A DNA stretch of 64,000 bases from Diphasiastrum complanatum (taxonomy: Eukaryota; Streptophyta; Lycopodiopsida; Lycopodiales; Lycopodiaceae). The number at the start of each line of letters is the position of its first letter. Positions within the stretch are counted from its first letter, which is position 1. The stretch covers positions 26,196 to 90,195 of the forward strand of contig MU832045.1 of NCBI GenBank assembly GCA_029204225.1. Direction: 5' to 3'. The notes under the pieces were generated by a model. The model was given only the letters and a program-made list of their open reading frames with translations. It had not been told where the DNA came from and made no database searches. This document shows positions 1 through 12,133 of this stretch, in pieces. Both the position numbers and the translations under genes were made by a program.

Positions 1-608
1 CCTATTTTTGCCAAAAAAAAATCTCTTTTTTGCAAAAATACTAGTATTACTCTTGATTTTTCTATTATTCTATTTATAATAATTTATCATTTTTGAGTTT
101 GACGAACGATAATTTTGTCAAAATCATAGAAAATCTCTATTTTTACCCTCGCCAAACTACAGAAATTGTATTTCTATGTGTTAGGAACCTTCGCCAGTTC
201 TACTCTAGATTTATCTGAGTCAGATTTTCTGTCTAAGAGCTCGGCAAAGGTTATTTCCATTAAATTTGTCAAAAAAGCCTGATTAGAGAGTTTTTATCAG
301 AAATAGCATTGTTGAACCTTCACCGAATCAACCTTCGCCTAGAAAACTTTCGTCAGTACTATTTTTAGGTTCTGATTTTCCAGATCAAGTCTCTACCAAA
401 TTTCTGGTCAAATATGGTTCAATTTGATTTTAATTCTGAGAATTTTTTATTTTGAGAAGTGTCAATCGCTTGATTGTAGAATCTTTTTCACAGTTTGGAA
501 ATCTAATTCTTGTCAAGTGAAAGGAATTTTTGCAGATATGAACTGAGATAGTTCTTGATTAAAAAATCTAGATCCAATCTCATTGTATGCTTGATTTAAT
601 TTGTAAAG
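1..608. other. AT-rich stretch upstream of a Gypsy gag remnant
   Basis: No gene is visible. The stretch is AT-rich and leads directly into a plus-strand gag remnant, so it may be the leader of a retrotransposon whose LTR lies outside the window. No LTR end or primer-binding site was found in it. Confidence 0.4.
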
Positions 609-1225
609 ATGGCTGCTCTAGGAGCTGCTCCTCAGGAAGTCAATCCAATCAATATTAGGAGATCACCCCATTTGGATTTACCCAAATACAATGGATTAAC
701 AGATCCAGTTAGATTTCTCCATATTTATGCAGAATTTTGTGAAGTCTATGGTGAAGTTTTCCTCAAGATAAACTTAAGCTATTTCCAATGGCCTTAATGG
801 GTGCAGCACAAGATTGGTATTATAATCAAGATGAAATTGAACGTACAGATTGGGAAACTATTAAACGAGCCCTTATCACACGGTTTAAACCTCAGAAGTT
901 TATGGAAGACTCTTTCCTACTTTAAAGTAAAGTTAAAATGGAAAAGTGAAAAATGGTTCGAGATTACATTGAATGGGTTAAACGCCTCAAATCTGAGTGC
1001 GGACACGAGCTGATTAACGAAAATGACATGATTATGTGGTTTTTGTTAGGTCTACCTAAAAGGATCAGACATGAGTTAAAACGCCATAATGAGTACGCAA
1101 TTTTGAAAAATACAATGGACGATGCAATACGGGAGGAGGATGAAGATTTAGATGACGAGCCGAATATCAGTATGTTGCCTTATACAACAGGGCAGACCAT
1201 TATTGCCCCCCAAGCCAAGGAATAA
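609..1225 (+). pseudogene. Ty3/Gypsy gag fragment, frameshifted
   Basis: Three overlapping reading-frame pieces together resemble a plant Gypsy capsid (Retrotrans_gag) domain. The first carries the typical opening LPKYNGLTDPVRFLHIY. A second, around 783-905, reads MGAAQDWYY followed by TDWETIKRALITRFKP, the usual capsid core. The third, from 953, carries LINENDMIMWFLLGLP and an acidic tail. Frame changes near 780-785 and 905-950 break the frame, so no full Gag could be made. No zinc knuckle or pol follows: after 1225 the DNA is noncoding, so the copy is truncated as well as frameshifted. Gag of an active element would form the virus-like particle; this one is a relic. Confidence 0.7.
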
Positions 1226-2703
1226 GAAGCATGAAGGTAGAGTGAAACCCTGGCAATGAATCAATGATCACAATGAGGAGTAGGACGAGTTTGGCCTCAA
1301 TATATAGAGCCAAAAGCAACCTGGGCACATAGCCATGCATAGCCCTAAGTTCCTCATACATAGATTCACCTAGAATAGAGTCCTAAGCATGGACCAACTA
1401 TTCATAGAATTGCTATTGATAACTCTACACATGCATACACTGTCTCATACCTTGTCTAAACTCCATTTAGTATGTTCTGGGCCTCACAAGAATATTAGTT
1501 ACTTTCAAGTCACATCCAGTATGACGTGGCATAACTAACAGCTTGATTTACTGGAGTATCGTGTATCCAAGACTAGGAGTATACTGAATCCTACTTATTG
1601 GCCATGGACATAACATTCTTCTCTCCTTAAACTGCTTCTATCCTCTGAAATTATCCACAAATCTGATAGATAATTCATAAGCTTTCAAGTACAAAATATC
1701 CTTAGAATCCAAATTTTAAGATATGATAATTCATTCAATTAGAATCTCTAGGAGAATCATTAAGGTATAGAATGATTAAAACTCAACTCTGAGTATCCCA
1801 GATACTCTTTTGAGTTAAATGCTCCTGTTTCTAACACCAAATGCAAGAAAATAGCATTCATTCATCTTAATAGACTTGTTTGTCTCCTATGATAACTGGA
1901 GATCCAATTCAAATGAAAAATTGTACTCAAACATCTACAGACCATAAACTGTAGCAGAATAACATCCACCAGATAAATTAAATTCTACACAAATAAAATA
2001 CTTATCTTGTGAGAATGTCTGTGAGATCCATAGATTCTCAAATAAAATATTGGAGTAGAGAGATTCAAAACATTGATTCGGATTCTTACTCAAATAATAG
2101 ACCAAGAATAAATCATCACACTTAAGAATCATTCCTAATAATCCACTAACAACAATTAAGTAACTATTTATGATCCGTCAACCATAAATATTTAGATTTG
2201 TATGATTCGTCAATCATAACTTTCGAGAATCCAAAATCATACTTAATCATTTATAGGATACTAGAGTATATGTTCCACATAACTCAAGAAAAAGTAAGAG
2301 TCATTCCAAAAATCTTTCCATTAAAAAAATACTGGATTTAGGAATACTTTCAAAACATGATTCTTTAACTGAAGTGCAAGATTCAAGTTCTATAAACAAC
2401 TGGTAATTAAAGACTGAATGCATACCAAAATGACAATTATCTTCAACTACAAAAACTTTAGATTACAATCCAGAATCACATCTAGATACCCAAAGTCTTG
2501 CTGAATATCAATTCAGTTATTATTCTTGGATTCATTATGATTCGTTATCCAATTGAGCTCCCTGGGATACAATTACTAATGAGCTGAGTCCCTTCCTTAA
2601 CTAAGGAATACTCTATCTCAAGAATACTGTATATCCAATGCACACAATTTTAATTGATGAACCCAAATGATTCACTAATCATGCATCTTACAAGCAATAT
2701 AAT
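1226..2703. other. AT-rich noncoding stretch, possible diverged LTR at its start
   Basis: No credible gene. The first 390 bases end in GGCCATGGACATAACA at about 1612, followed by a CT-rich tract. This loosely resembles the end of the LTR at 39664-40140 (GGCCATAACA then CT-rich). That makes 1255-1612 a weak candidate for a related, older LTR in minus orientation. The rest shows nothing recognisable. Confidence 0.3.
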
Positions 2704-3189
2704 TAAAAAACCATCAATTCTTGGTGAATCCACCTCACACTGATCGTTTTACCAATTAACTTCATCCTGGAGTAATCAACTACTCAAGCTAATTGCCAAT
2801 GATTCAAAAATCTCAAATGTCTAGGTGAAGAATTCAATTATACTAGTATGACACGACATTTAGATCCTTACCCAAATCATTTATAAATTAATCCATAAAT
2901 CTTCCATACAAAGATTTGTTAACTCTACAAGTATAATTCAAAACAATACTTGATCATATGTTCATGTTCACCAACTAGGTTAAGTGCACCAGATAACCTT
3001 AGTAACTAGTATTACACAATAGATTCATACAAGATTAATCGTGCACATATGAGAATAATCTCACTATGACCCAGTACATAAACACATTCTTACCTGGCAG
3101 ATTCCTCCAGAACCCACATATGTTACTTACATATCTCATTGAGATCTTGCAACTCAGCTACAAAAGATTTTCTATTTCTCATGAGTAAA
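2704..3189 (+). repeat. Long inverted repeat 1, left arm
   Basis: This arm of about 485 bp reappears as its reverse complement at 4312-4796. Agreement is roughly nine bases in ten or better by eye, with a few small indels. Anchors include GACCCAGTACATAAACAC and CTCAGCTACAAAAGATTTTC. A transcript through both arms would fold into a long double-stranded stem. No coding potential is seen. Confidence 0.85.
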
Positions 3190-4311
3190 TAACATATCTG
3201 GAAATTTTTTGAGACGAATTCAATCTCAACAGTTTTCCAATCCTACATACCTCTAATTACATAATTCTTTTCTCTCAATCAACCCCTCTCTGATCGCAAT
3301 ACAAGAAATTATTTACAGGGATAACCTAAAATCCTAACTGCGAAATACATTTCTCGATCACACTTACTACCTCTGATGTCCACTCTTCTTCCCTCAGAAT
3401 TTTCAGTTTTTAGAAAATCTATTTCAGCTAAGGTACCAAAAAGACTTAACGACATTAGTAAATGTTTAAAAATTAATTACTGTAGGAAAAAAAGTCCAAA
3501 ACAATTTCATTTCTGTCCTATACCTGGGCTGAATATTTGATATCAAAAATCATTTACTAGAATGTGAGACCGTACTAGTCTGATCTTTTGAATATAATTC
3601 CCCATAGGATTTTACTAGAAATGAAATCAGTTATGTAATTTCTATGGTTACAAATTTTTCAATAAAATTGGACTGTTTTTTCTTTTTATTGACTGGTTTG
3701 GCATTACTTCGTTAATATTGACAAACCTATCCAAACACAGAATATGAAATTATGTGAATGAAAATCCCACCAATAGGATTTCAGTAATTCTTGAACTGTA
3801 TCCTGTCAGATTTACTGTCTAGATAAAGAATACTATTGCCACTCATTCAATCTGGTCATTTCATATTGTTTGACAATTTTAATCAAATTTAATGAGTATC
3901 TTCACAAGCGTTCACTTGACTTATTTCTAGCGATCAACATCGATTAGAAAACTATCAGACAAGTAATTGATTTCAAATTGAAATTCAACAAAAAAAAAAA
4001 TTCAAATTTTTAACTTTTAATCTGGGGGTTCCAACTCCAAAAGTTAAAAGAATGATAGTACAGTAAAATCTGTTGGCAATTTTATTGCGGTTCCTTCTGT
4101 CAATTTTAACTTATCTATCATCGGGAGAAATAATTTAGACTTCATGAAAACACTGTGACCAATTCTGACTGATAAACTCAGTTTAATCAATTCACTAATT
4201 TAAACTGATTCCATAGATAACGAAAAAATGGTCGAAATTTTGATTTTTTCAGAAAACTCAAATTTTGCTTTATTTTACGTAATTCAAAAATTCTGACGAA
4301 AATACTGCAAT
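3190..4311. other. Spacer of long inverted repeat 1
   Basis: AT-rich, about 1.1 kb between the two arms. No reading frame, RNA gene or transposon motif was seen. Confidence 0.5.
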
Positions 4312-4796
4312 TTATTCATGAAAAATAGAAAATCTTTTGTAGCTGAGTTGCAAGATCTCAATGCAATATGTGAGTAACATATGTGGGTTCTGGAGGAATC
4401 TGCCAAGTAAGAATGTGTTTATGTACTGGGTCATAGTGAGATTATTCTCATATGTGCACGATTAATCTTGTATGAATCTATTGTGTAATCCTAGTTACTA
4501 AGGTTATCTGTGCACTTAACCTAGTCGGTGAACATGAACATATGATCAAGTATTGTTTTGAATTATACTTACAGAATTAACAAATCTTTGTATGGAAGAT
4601 TTATGGATTAACTTATAAATGATTTGGGTAAGGATCTAAATGTCATGTCATACTAGTATAATTGAATTCTTCACCTAGAGATTTGAGATTTTTGAATCAT
4701 TGGCAATTAACTTGAGTAGTTGATTACTCCAAGATGAAGTTAATTGGTAAAACGATCAGTGTGATGTGGATTCACCGGGAACTGATGGTTTTTGAA
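4312..4796 (-). repeat. Long inverted repeat 1, right arm
   Basis: Reverse complement of 2704-3189. It abuts the left arm of the second inverted repeat, the two meeting around 4795, which suggests both belong to one fold-back structure. Confidence 0.85.
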
Positions 4797-5025
4797 TGCT
4801 TCATGGAAGTCTAATTGACTATTTAAGACTGTTGGTAGCATCAATTTTGGGTTGGAATGGGTGTTTGCACGTTTTTGCATGATATTGTCTTGTGGAAATA
4901 CACCCTACTATAGATTTTCTGACACTTTGATCTCGCACGTGTAAAGCCTAGGTGGCAGGCTGATGTGGCAAGCATCTTGTTCACTTGGTCTCCCTCTGTA
5001 CTGAGCTTTACAGCACCCAATTTGG
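4795..5025 (+). repeat. Inverted repeat 2, left arm
   Basis: 231 bp matching the reverse complement of 5089-5320 with few mismatches, separated by only 63 bp. The inner end reads CAGCACCCAATTTGG and its partner CCAAATTGGGTGCTG. The short loop makes this a strong hairpin candidate. Confidence 0.88.
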
Positions 5026-5088
5026 TGTCTGAGCCAGATTTATGATCATTTGAAATTTTATAATTTTGTGAGTAAAATTGGCAAAATT

Positions 5089-5320
5089 CCAAATTGGGTG
5101 CTGTAAAGCTCAGTACAGAGGGAGACCAAGTGAACAAGATGCTTGCCACATCAGCTTGCCACGTAGGCTTCACACGTGCAAGTTCAGAGTGTCAGAAAAT
5201 CTGTAGTAGGGCACATTTCCACAAGACAATATCATGCAAAAACATATAAACACCCATTCCAGCCCAAAATTGATGCTACCAACAGTCTTAAACAGCCAAT
5301 TAGACTTCCATGAAGCATTC
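5089..5320 (-). repeat. Inverted repeat 2, right arm
   Basis: Partner of 4795-5025. It contains CTTCACACGTGCAAG, similar to the G-box palindrome found in the Copia LTRs further right, while the left arm has the diverged counterpart. Reading frames across the hairpin are a by-product of the repeat. Confidence 0.88.
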
Positions 5321-5489
5321 ATACTGATCCTAAGATGCAGTATAGGCTGAGAACAAAGATTTCTTGATTTGTAGAAGTCAAAATAGCTTCAAACTTGATG
5401 GAGATGGTGCATAAGCCACCAGCCATCAATTCACAGGTCTAATAGCTTGCTGGGAAGGTAAAAATGAATGCTAATCATGTTGTAAATAA

Positions 5490-7098
5490 TTGCAGAATGA
5501 TTCCTTATGGATTTGGAGAGATCCATCTCCCAAAAATCACCAAAAATGGTCATTTTTTGAACCGATTTTTCCAATGACCAAAGCCTTCCAAACTTTCGAT
5601 ACTACTTTCTGTTATACACTCATGCTCATTACTGTCAATTTTTTACTTTGTTCCACCATGTCTTCCACAGACACTTCCCAGTCGCCTCGCTATACTATCC
5701 ATCGTGATGTCCCATCTGCAACGGACATCATGATACTTCCTAGCACAAGCATGGTCACTCAATGGATGACCCTTGTGGAGCCTCTGCTCACTGCAATGGG
5801 TATTCATGAGAGAGCCTTCTAAGGGAGAATCGACACGGATTTTATCGCTCTTGCCTTCAGTACCTAGAAGGAGGAAAAATCCAAACTTTGTATTTCCTTT
5901 CAAGGAGCCACACACAAGGTGCGTGTGACTGAAGCCGCCCTTGTTGCCATAGGGATTTCATCTGGCACCCAAGCCTCACCAAAACCATAAACAGGCCAAA
6001 CAAGCTATTAAGCCTTATATTGATACCACGAATGATTTGTATTGGACGAATGACGACTATCGCTTAGAGGCCATTACTGATCCTGCCATCCATGTTGTTG
6101 CTCAACTCCTCAATAATTTTTTGATGGTTAGAAACCTCAAGAAAGAGCGTATCTCTTTTTAGATTCTGCATAGGATAGTTAAATCCCAAGACAAGATAGC
6201 TAAAGCCCCATTGGAAGCTCAAACGAGCTATCAAGAGTAATACCAAATAGCACTTTGTTGCTGGCCAGTTGTTATCCCTCCTTGCAGCCTCCCATCTTGA
6301 CAAGAAAATCCACGGCTTCAGTATGGATTCTGTGCTCTCCATATATGAAGAGACACCAGATGAATCATCACATCAGACATCGTCTTCACATAGTCGTCGT
6401 CGTGTATGCAGCGAGATCGTCATTCTTGACTAGCCTTCCGCATCACTTGTCGTACTAGGCAACCAACCCCCACTACGCTTCAATCCCCTGCTGCAATTTG
6501 CACTGAGCTATCCATCCCTCAATCCACTGATGCATCCCTCGCCTCCGCTTTCTCACAGGGTTAGTATGTGACAATTGGATCTACCATTCCAATCACAACT
6601 ACCCAAGCCGTCTCTCCCCCACATATCCAAGTTATTTCTCCAAACACACAATCTTTCATGGATATGTTCGATGATTCCAATCCACTAGGCCCAAATGAGA
6701 TCTTTGAAATGTCCAAAAGTCCCAGTCCCTTTGCACTCCAATCCCCTGGAAGAGGATTCAAACAATTTCATGATACCTCTATTGGCTTGATGATTCCTTC
6801 CAGATCAACCAACAAGATCAAGCTAACGCCACATCGAACACCATCAGGGTCGTTCATGATGTTCCGCCTCCAAAGCAATTCGACGCCACAGTGTTAGAGG
6901 GTTTTGAAGCAGAAGATATTTTTGAAGAAGAAGAACCGACCACACACCCGAGGCCAGTCAGCACAATTCCTACCAGAGCTGTCCATGGATTTTGGTGATG
7001 CAATGGGTCTAGTTTCAAACCTTGTGCGAGTGATCCAGACCATGATTGATGAGAAAAAAGACATGAACAAGCGCATATCCGATCTGGGGACAGAGTGA
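5490..7098 (+). pseudogene. Decayed coding-like region, family not recognised
   Basis: Several plus-strand frame pieces (5490-5822, 6568-6897, 6904-7098) are joined by stretches that read sensibly in other frames, as expected of an old coding region with frameshifts and stops. Between 5823 and 5990 one frame gives GRIDTDFIALAF and then a basic segment. Around 6040-6170 another gives WTNDDYRLEAITDP. The 6568 piece is rich in Ser, Thr and Pro. I recognise no catalytic motif, zinc finger or transposase signature. It may be the extra ORF of a retroelement or a dead host gene copy. Confidence 0.3.
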
Positions 7099-7198
7099 TG
7101 GGGCAAGGGAGATAAAAAGAACGAGAATGGAGAAGAGAGCATGAATATTGTGGAACAGCTCTCCCATTTTAATCGGCTGCTAGGTGCAAAGACAGTCT

Positions 7199-8498
7199 AA
7201 TAGACAGCTTATGCTAAAGAAAATCACACCTTTATGTGTTCTGATTGCCCAACAAGATCTTAAAATTCATACTCTAAAAACAAGAGTACAGTCCGCCGAA
7301 GAGATTGGAGATGGTTTGTGTGTGTGGTACTACTGAAATCAGATTCAACGTGAAGTATAGTTCTAAAATAAATGGAAGAGCAGTATGATATCACGAGTTT
7401 CTCAGGCGTCAAAGACAGCCATCATCTGATCAAAAATTGAGGAGTCGTAGACGTCCGTGTTCTGATCAGAGTGAGTATACAAGCGCGATCAAACAGCAAT
7501 GAAAGTGCATTCAATCACAACATGCATTCATCTACGTAGTACACAAATAAAAACAAGCTGTTGTTATATTACACTGAAGCACAATACAAATAGCAATTAC
7601 AGCAAAAAATGACGGCGTAATTGGGAGGCTCAAATAATGCGTCTCATGGATGGGACAACCACTAATTTGTGTTTTTGGATGATCTATTTATAGATTTCAT
7701 TTGTGTATAAATTACATTGAATGTTTGTCACCTAATTGGGAAAGCCATTGTATTTGGAAGTATATGGCTTATGTGACAACTGTACATAGTGTATACGGTC
7801 AACAAATCAGGATCATTGACGCAGACGAGGGCGTTGCAAATTCTCTCACTTCGCATTTTACGTGAAGTGGTTTTCTCTCACTTTGCAAATTTTGAGAAGT
7901 GGCTGGGAACGTTCCTTGTTCATTTTAGATAACCTTCGGCATTTTTATATCTCTTTTGCAAAAAAGACAAAGATTCCCTTAAAAAGATGAAGGTGCCCTC
8001 AAAAAGATGAAGTTGTCTTTAAAACAGTTCAACATAAAAATAGATGACCTTCAGAATTTTTCTCTCTCTTCGTGAACTTTTCGTGAACAAAGTTGAAGGT
8101 GTTAAAAATATTTGAACTCTTGAACTTTTGGACTGTTGCGAAATTTTCGCGAAGCTGTCTCGAACATAGTTCATTTCTGCAGACTGTCTCGAAAACAATA
8201 TAAATCTACAGACTTGTTCTAAATGCAAGTTTTGTGGAAGTCCTTGAAAATGGCCAAGTCTTTAATGACTTCAAGTTAGTAAACTTAACATTTGGACTTA
8301 AAATTATAATACGAATGGTTACCCTTAGCTGGAGATCAGCCGGAAGCATGTTGTGGGCGTTTTTCAAATAAATTGGTTGTCTAAGTTTGAGATTCCTGCA
8401 GGTACCAGATGAGTAGACTTTGAACCCAAAATATGTTTCACCTGACCCTAGATCAAAGATCTATAAACATGCAGGAAGAATCATAAAATAGAAATTAG
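7199..8498. other. Noncoding stretch
   Basis: No gene or clear repeat boundary. Around 7850-8100 there are short diverged tandem phrases such as CCTTAAAAAGATGAAG, CCTCAAAAAGATGAAG and repeated TCTCACTT, but no clean array. Confidence 0.35.
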
Positions 8499-8858
8499 TC
8501 ATTCATCAAGGACTATTAAAGGATCACTTGCCCTGAGAAAACTTTCTCCCAAATGAAATGATCGGGATTCAGTGACAGTGAAATGCAGCTCAATGTGAGA
8601 AGTAATGGCAGTAGAATCAGACATGCTAAGAGTAAAGAACTTTCTTCTTAGATGTAATCTCATGGTTACATCGTGAGTCTCATAGAGACTTGATAGCAAG
8701 TCCAATGCTACCTTAGAGGTTTTGCACGTGGTAACGTGAGATATTTGGGATTCGGCCAGATTGAGTGTGATACATGCTAAGGCCTTTTGATCTTTGATCT
8801 TCCAGGTCTTTTCTTGATCGCCATCTTCTAGTTTTAGGCCTCTACAAGAGAAAATCAA
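8499..8858 (-). pseudogene. Ty1/Copia gag (UBN2-type) fragment
   Basis: A 119-residue minus-strand piece matches the middle of a plant Copia Gag. It has a block reading ALACITLNLAESQISHV, then a helical stretch, then the conserved LHLRRKFFTLSMSDS. Closely related pieces lie on the same strand at 38163-38483 and about 55500-55900, so all three belong to one lineage. The start and the zinc knuckle are missing. The matching pol remnant begins 60 bases to the right on the opposite strand, so the element has been rearranged. Confidence 0.75.
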
Positions 8859-8919
8859 AAAATCTGCATCCTCCTCAAGCTCAGAGTCGGATACTCAAGC
8901 TTTGTATTCAAAAAATTAG

Positions 8920-10520
8920 AAGTTCAGATCCAAGAAGAAGAGCAACATGCAACCAGGGTTGAATTCAGGCTCAGGGTTGAATTGAGGCTCAGGGTCAAAT
9001 TACAACTCTTCATCTTTCCAATCAAAGCAAAATTATTTTGCAGATACTGCAAGAAAACTGGACTTGAAATTAAGGACTACAGAACTTTGAAATTTAACAA
9101 TGAAAAGAAGAAGCAATTCCAACAACAAGCAAATTTTGCTTCAACCAGTTTTTGACCCAGCCTCAAAAGGAAGATGAAGCAGCTTATATGACCAAGGTTG
9201 GAGAACATCAGGATATTGAATCCTGGTATTTTGATTCAGGAGCAACACAACACATGACTCACCATCATGACTGGTTCAAAGATTACAAATCTTTCACCCA
9301 TTCTTGAGTTGTACAACTTGGAGACAACTCATCACATTCGATCCAGGGCGAAGGAACAATCAGGGTTGAATTTCAAAAAGTGAAGTCAAACTACTCTCCA
9401 ATGTTCTCCATGTACCAAATCTGACCGAGAATTTGCTCTCAGTTAGCAGAATCATTGATTTAGGTCAGAAAGTCGGTTCGATGCAAATGACTGCACAATA
9501 CTTGACAAATCCCAAAAAATTCTAGCTTTCAGAAAGAGGAGTGGCAATCTTTATAAACTTAGCCACTGTTATTCCTCCAACTGTCAAGCTCTTCACACTT
9601 CTACTTCTGAATCATCTAATATCTTTGGCATTTTAGATTAGGCCATTTGAATTTCAATAGTATTCAACAAATGTCAACTCAAGGACTAGTACAAAATCTG
9701 CCTTTTGTAAGCAAGCCAACTTCTCCATGTGAAAGCTGTATAATCAACAAGCATGCTAAAAGTCCTTTTATTTCTGACTCAGTTCATACTTCCAAAGGCT
9801 TGCTAAATCTTGTACATAGTGACATTTGTGGCCCAATGCAGTTTGCTTCCACAGGGGGAGCACTTTACCTCCTAACCTTCTTATTTTCTGAAGATCAAAT
9901 CAGAGGCATTCAAGTTCTTCATGCAATTCGAAGCATCTGTTGAAAATCAAACCTAGAGGAAGATCAAAGCCCTACGCTCAGATGGAGGGAGGAGAATTTA
10001 TCTCCACAAAATTTAAAGAATTCTACAAGACCAATAAAATACAACAAAAATTTATAACAAGCTACTCACCTCAGTCCAATGGTGTAGCTAAAAGGAAGAA
10101 TATGATGCTCATTGAAAGTGCCAAAAGTATGCTAGCTCATGCCTCTCTTCCAAAGAAATTCTGGATAGAAGCTGTTACTATAGCAGCCTATTTGTAAAAT
10201 TGATCCATCACCAAAGACCTGAATGACAAGACACCTTATGAGGTGTAAACATGATCAAAACCATCACTCAAGAATATCAGAGTATTTGGATGTATTTCTT
10301 ATGCACAAATCCCTAAAGATCTCAAGAAAAAGCTGGACAACACAAGCAAAAGATCAATTTTTATTGGCTGCTCTCCACATCACAAGCCATACAAGCTCTA
10401 TAATCTGGACAAAGAAAAGACATTTACGAGTGGAGATGTCATTTTCCTGGAGGACAAGTTTCTCGACCCCAAGGGTGGTGAGATCATGGGAAAACCTAGA
10501 GGAAGTCACTCATAGCCATA
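8920..10520 (+). pseudogene. Ty1/Copia gag-C to integrase remnant
   Basis: A plus-strand Copia series in the correct order but with many stops and frameshifts. A Ser/Gly/Asn-rich linker is followed at about 9035 by a broken zinc knuckle (CRYCKKTG, its His and last Cys changed). A protease site DSGATQHMT follows at about 9235, a pre-integrase LGHLNF block at about 9640, and integrase pieces with HSDICGP (about 9818), GGEFIS (about 9985) and SNGVAKRKN (about 10077). The last part (10230-10500) matches the integrase C-terminal region, FGCISYAQIPK then FIGCSPHHKPYKLYNLD. No reverse transcriptase or RNase H is present before 11131. The sequence resembles element G at 52430-56713. Confidence 0.8.
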
Positions 10521-11289
<769 letters not shown>

Positions 11290-11480
11290 ACTACAACATT
11301 TGAGAAGTAGGAGAGACGGTTTACGATTTGTTTAGCATAAGGATTTTGAATGGGTGAAAATTTGAAAGAATGTGAAATTGATAAGAGGTACATAGGATCT
11401 GATTTTGGTGCAAGAAGTAGATATGAACACTTTGGTGCAATATGTAGATATGAACATGTGCAACAACATGAGTTACTATA

Positions 11481-12133
11481 TGTGAAAAACTCAGATCCAA
11501 AAGATGCTAAAGTTTCATAAAGATCTTGGCCATGGAAGTTATGCACATCTAGATTGAAAAAATGATAGAAATTGTGATGTTAAGCATACTAAACATCAAC
11601 TAAACATCAAAATCTGATCATAAGCTTCCACAAACAGAAACTTGCTGTCCCTGTCCGTACTTCAGAGCCTACAACCTGCATTTCACACGTGTGAAGCCAT
11701 AGCAACAAAGAAATCACAATTCTAGTGGCTAGAATGCAAGATATGAACAAAAAAGTGAGAGAGAAAGAGATGGACCTTCAAAGAGCATAACATTCATTCA
11801 ATAGAATGAAAATGAGATGTGTACATACTCGTGGAGATGGCTATTTATAGCAGCCATAGTGCCTCTTGGCCACTTGTCTTATGATAGGCTAAAATTGGGG
11901 TCCAATAGGATTCACCCATATACTTAGAAATTTGGTCAAATAGGAATGCACCAAATTATGAGCCAATAGAAGAGCTCCACACTCGACCTCCTCTAATTAA
12001 TGTGACCTCAAAAGTAGTGTACACATACTTTGGGCCTCTACATACATGTATGAACCTATCTCTAACTTTTATTTGGCCATAGGCCTACAAAATCTCAAGT
12101 TAGGAAAATACTACTAGTTGACAATTTTTCACA
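11481..12133 (-). repeat. Copy A 3' LTR
   Basis: 653 bp. It differs from its partner at three positions by eye: two in a GA-rich patch near 11770 and one near 11825. It contains the palindrome TTCACACGTGTGAA at 11682-11695. Confidence 0.97.

Noticed and set aside
4841-5173. 110-codon minus-strand frame across inverted repeat 2
   Set aside because: It spans stem, loop and stem of the hairpin and has no independent coding signal.
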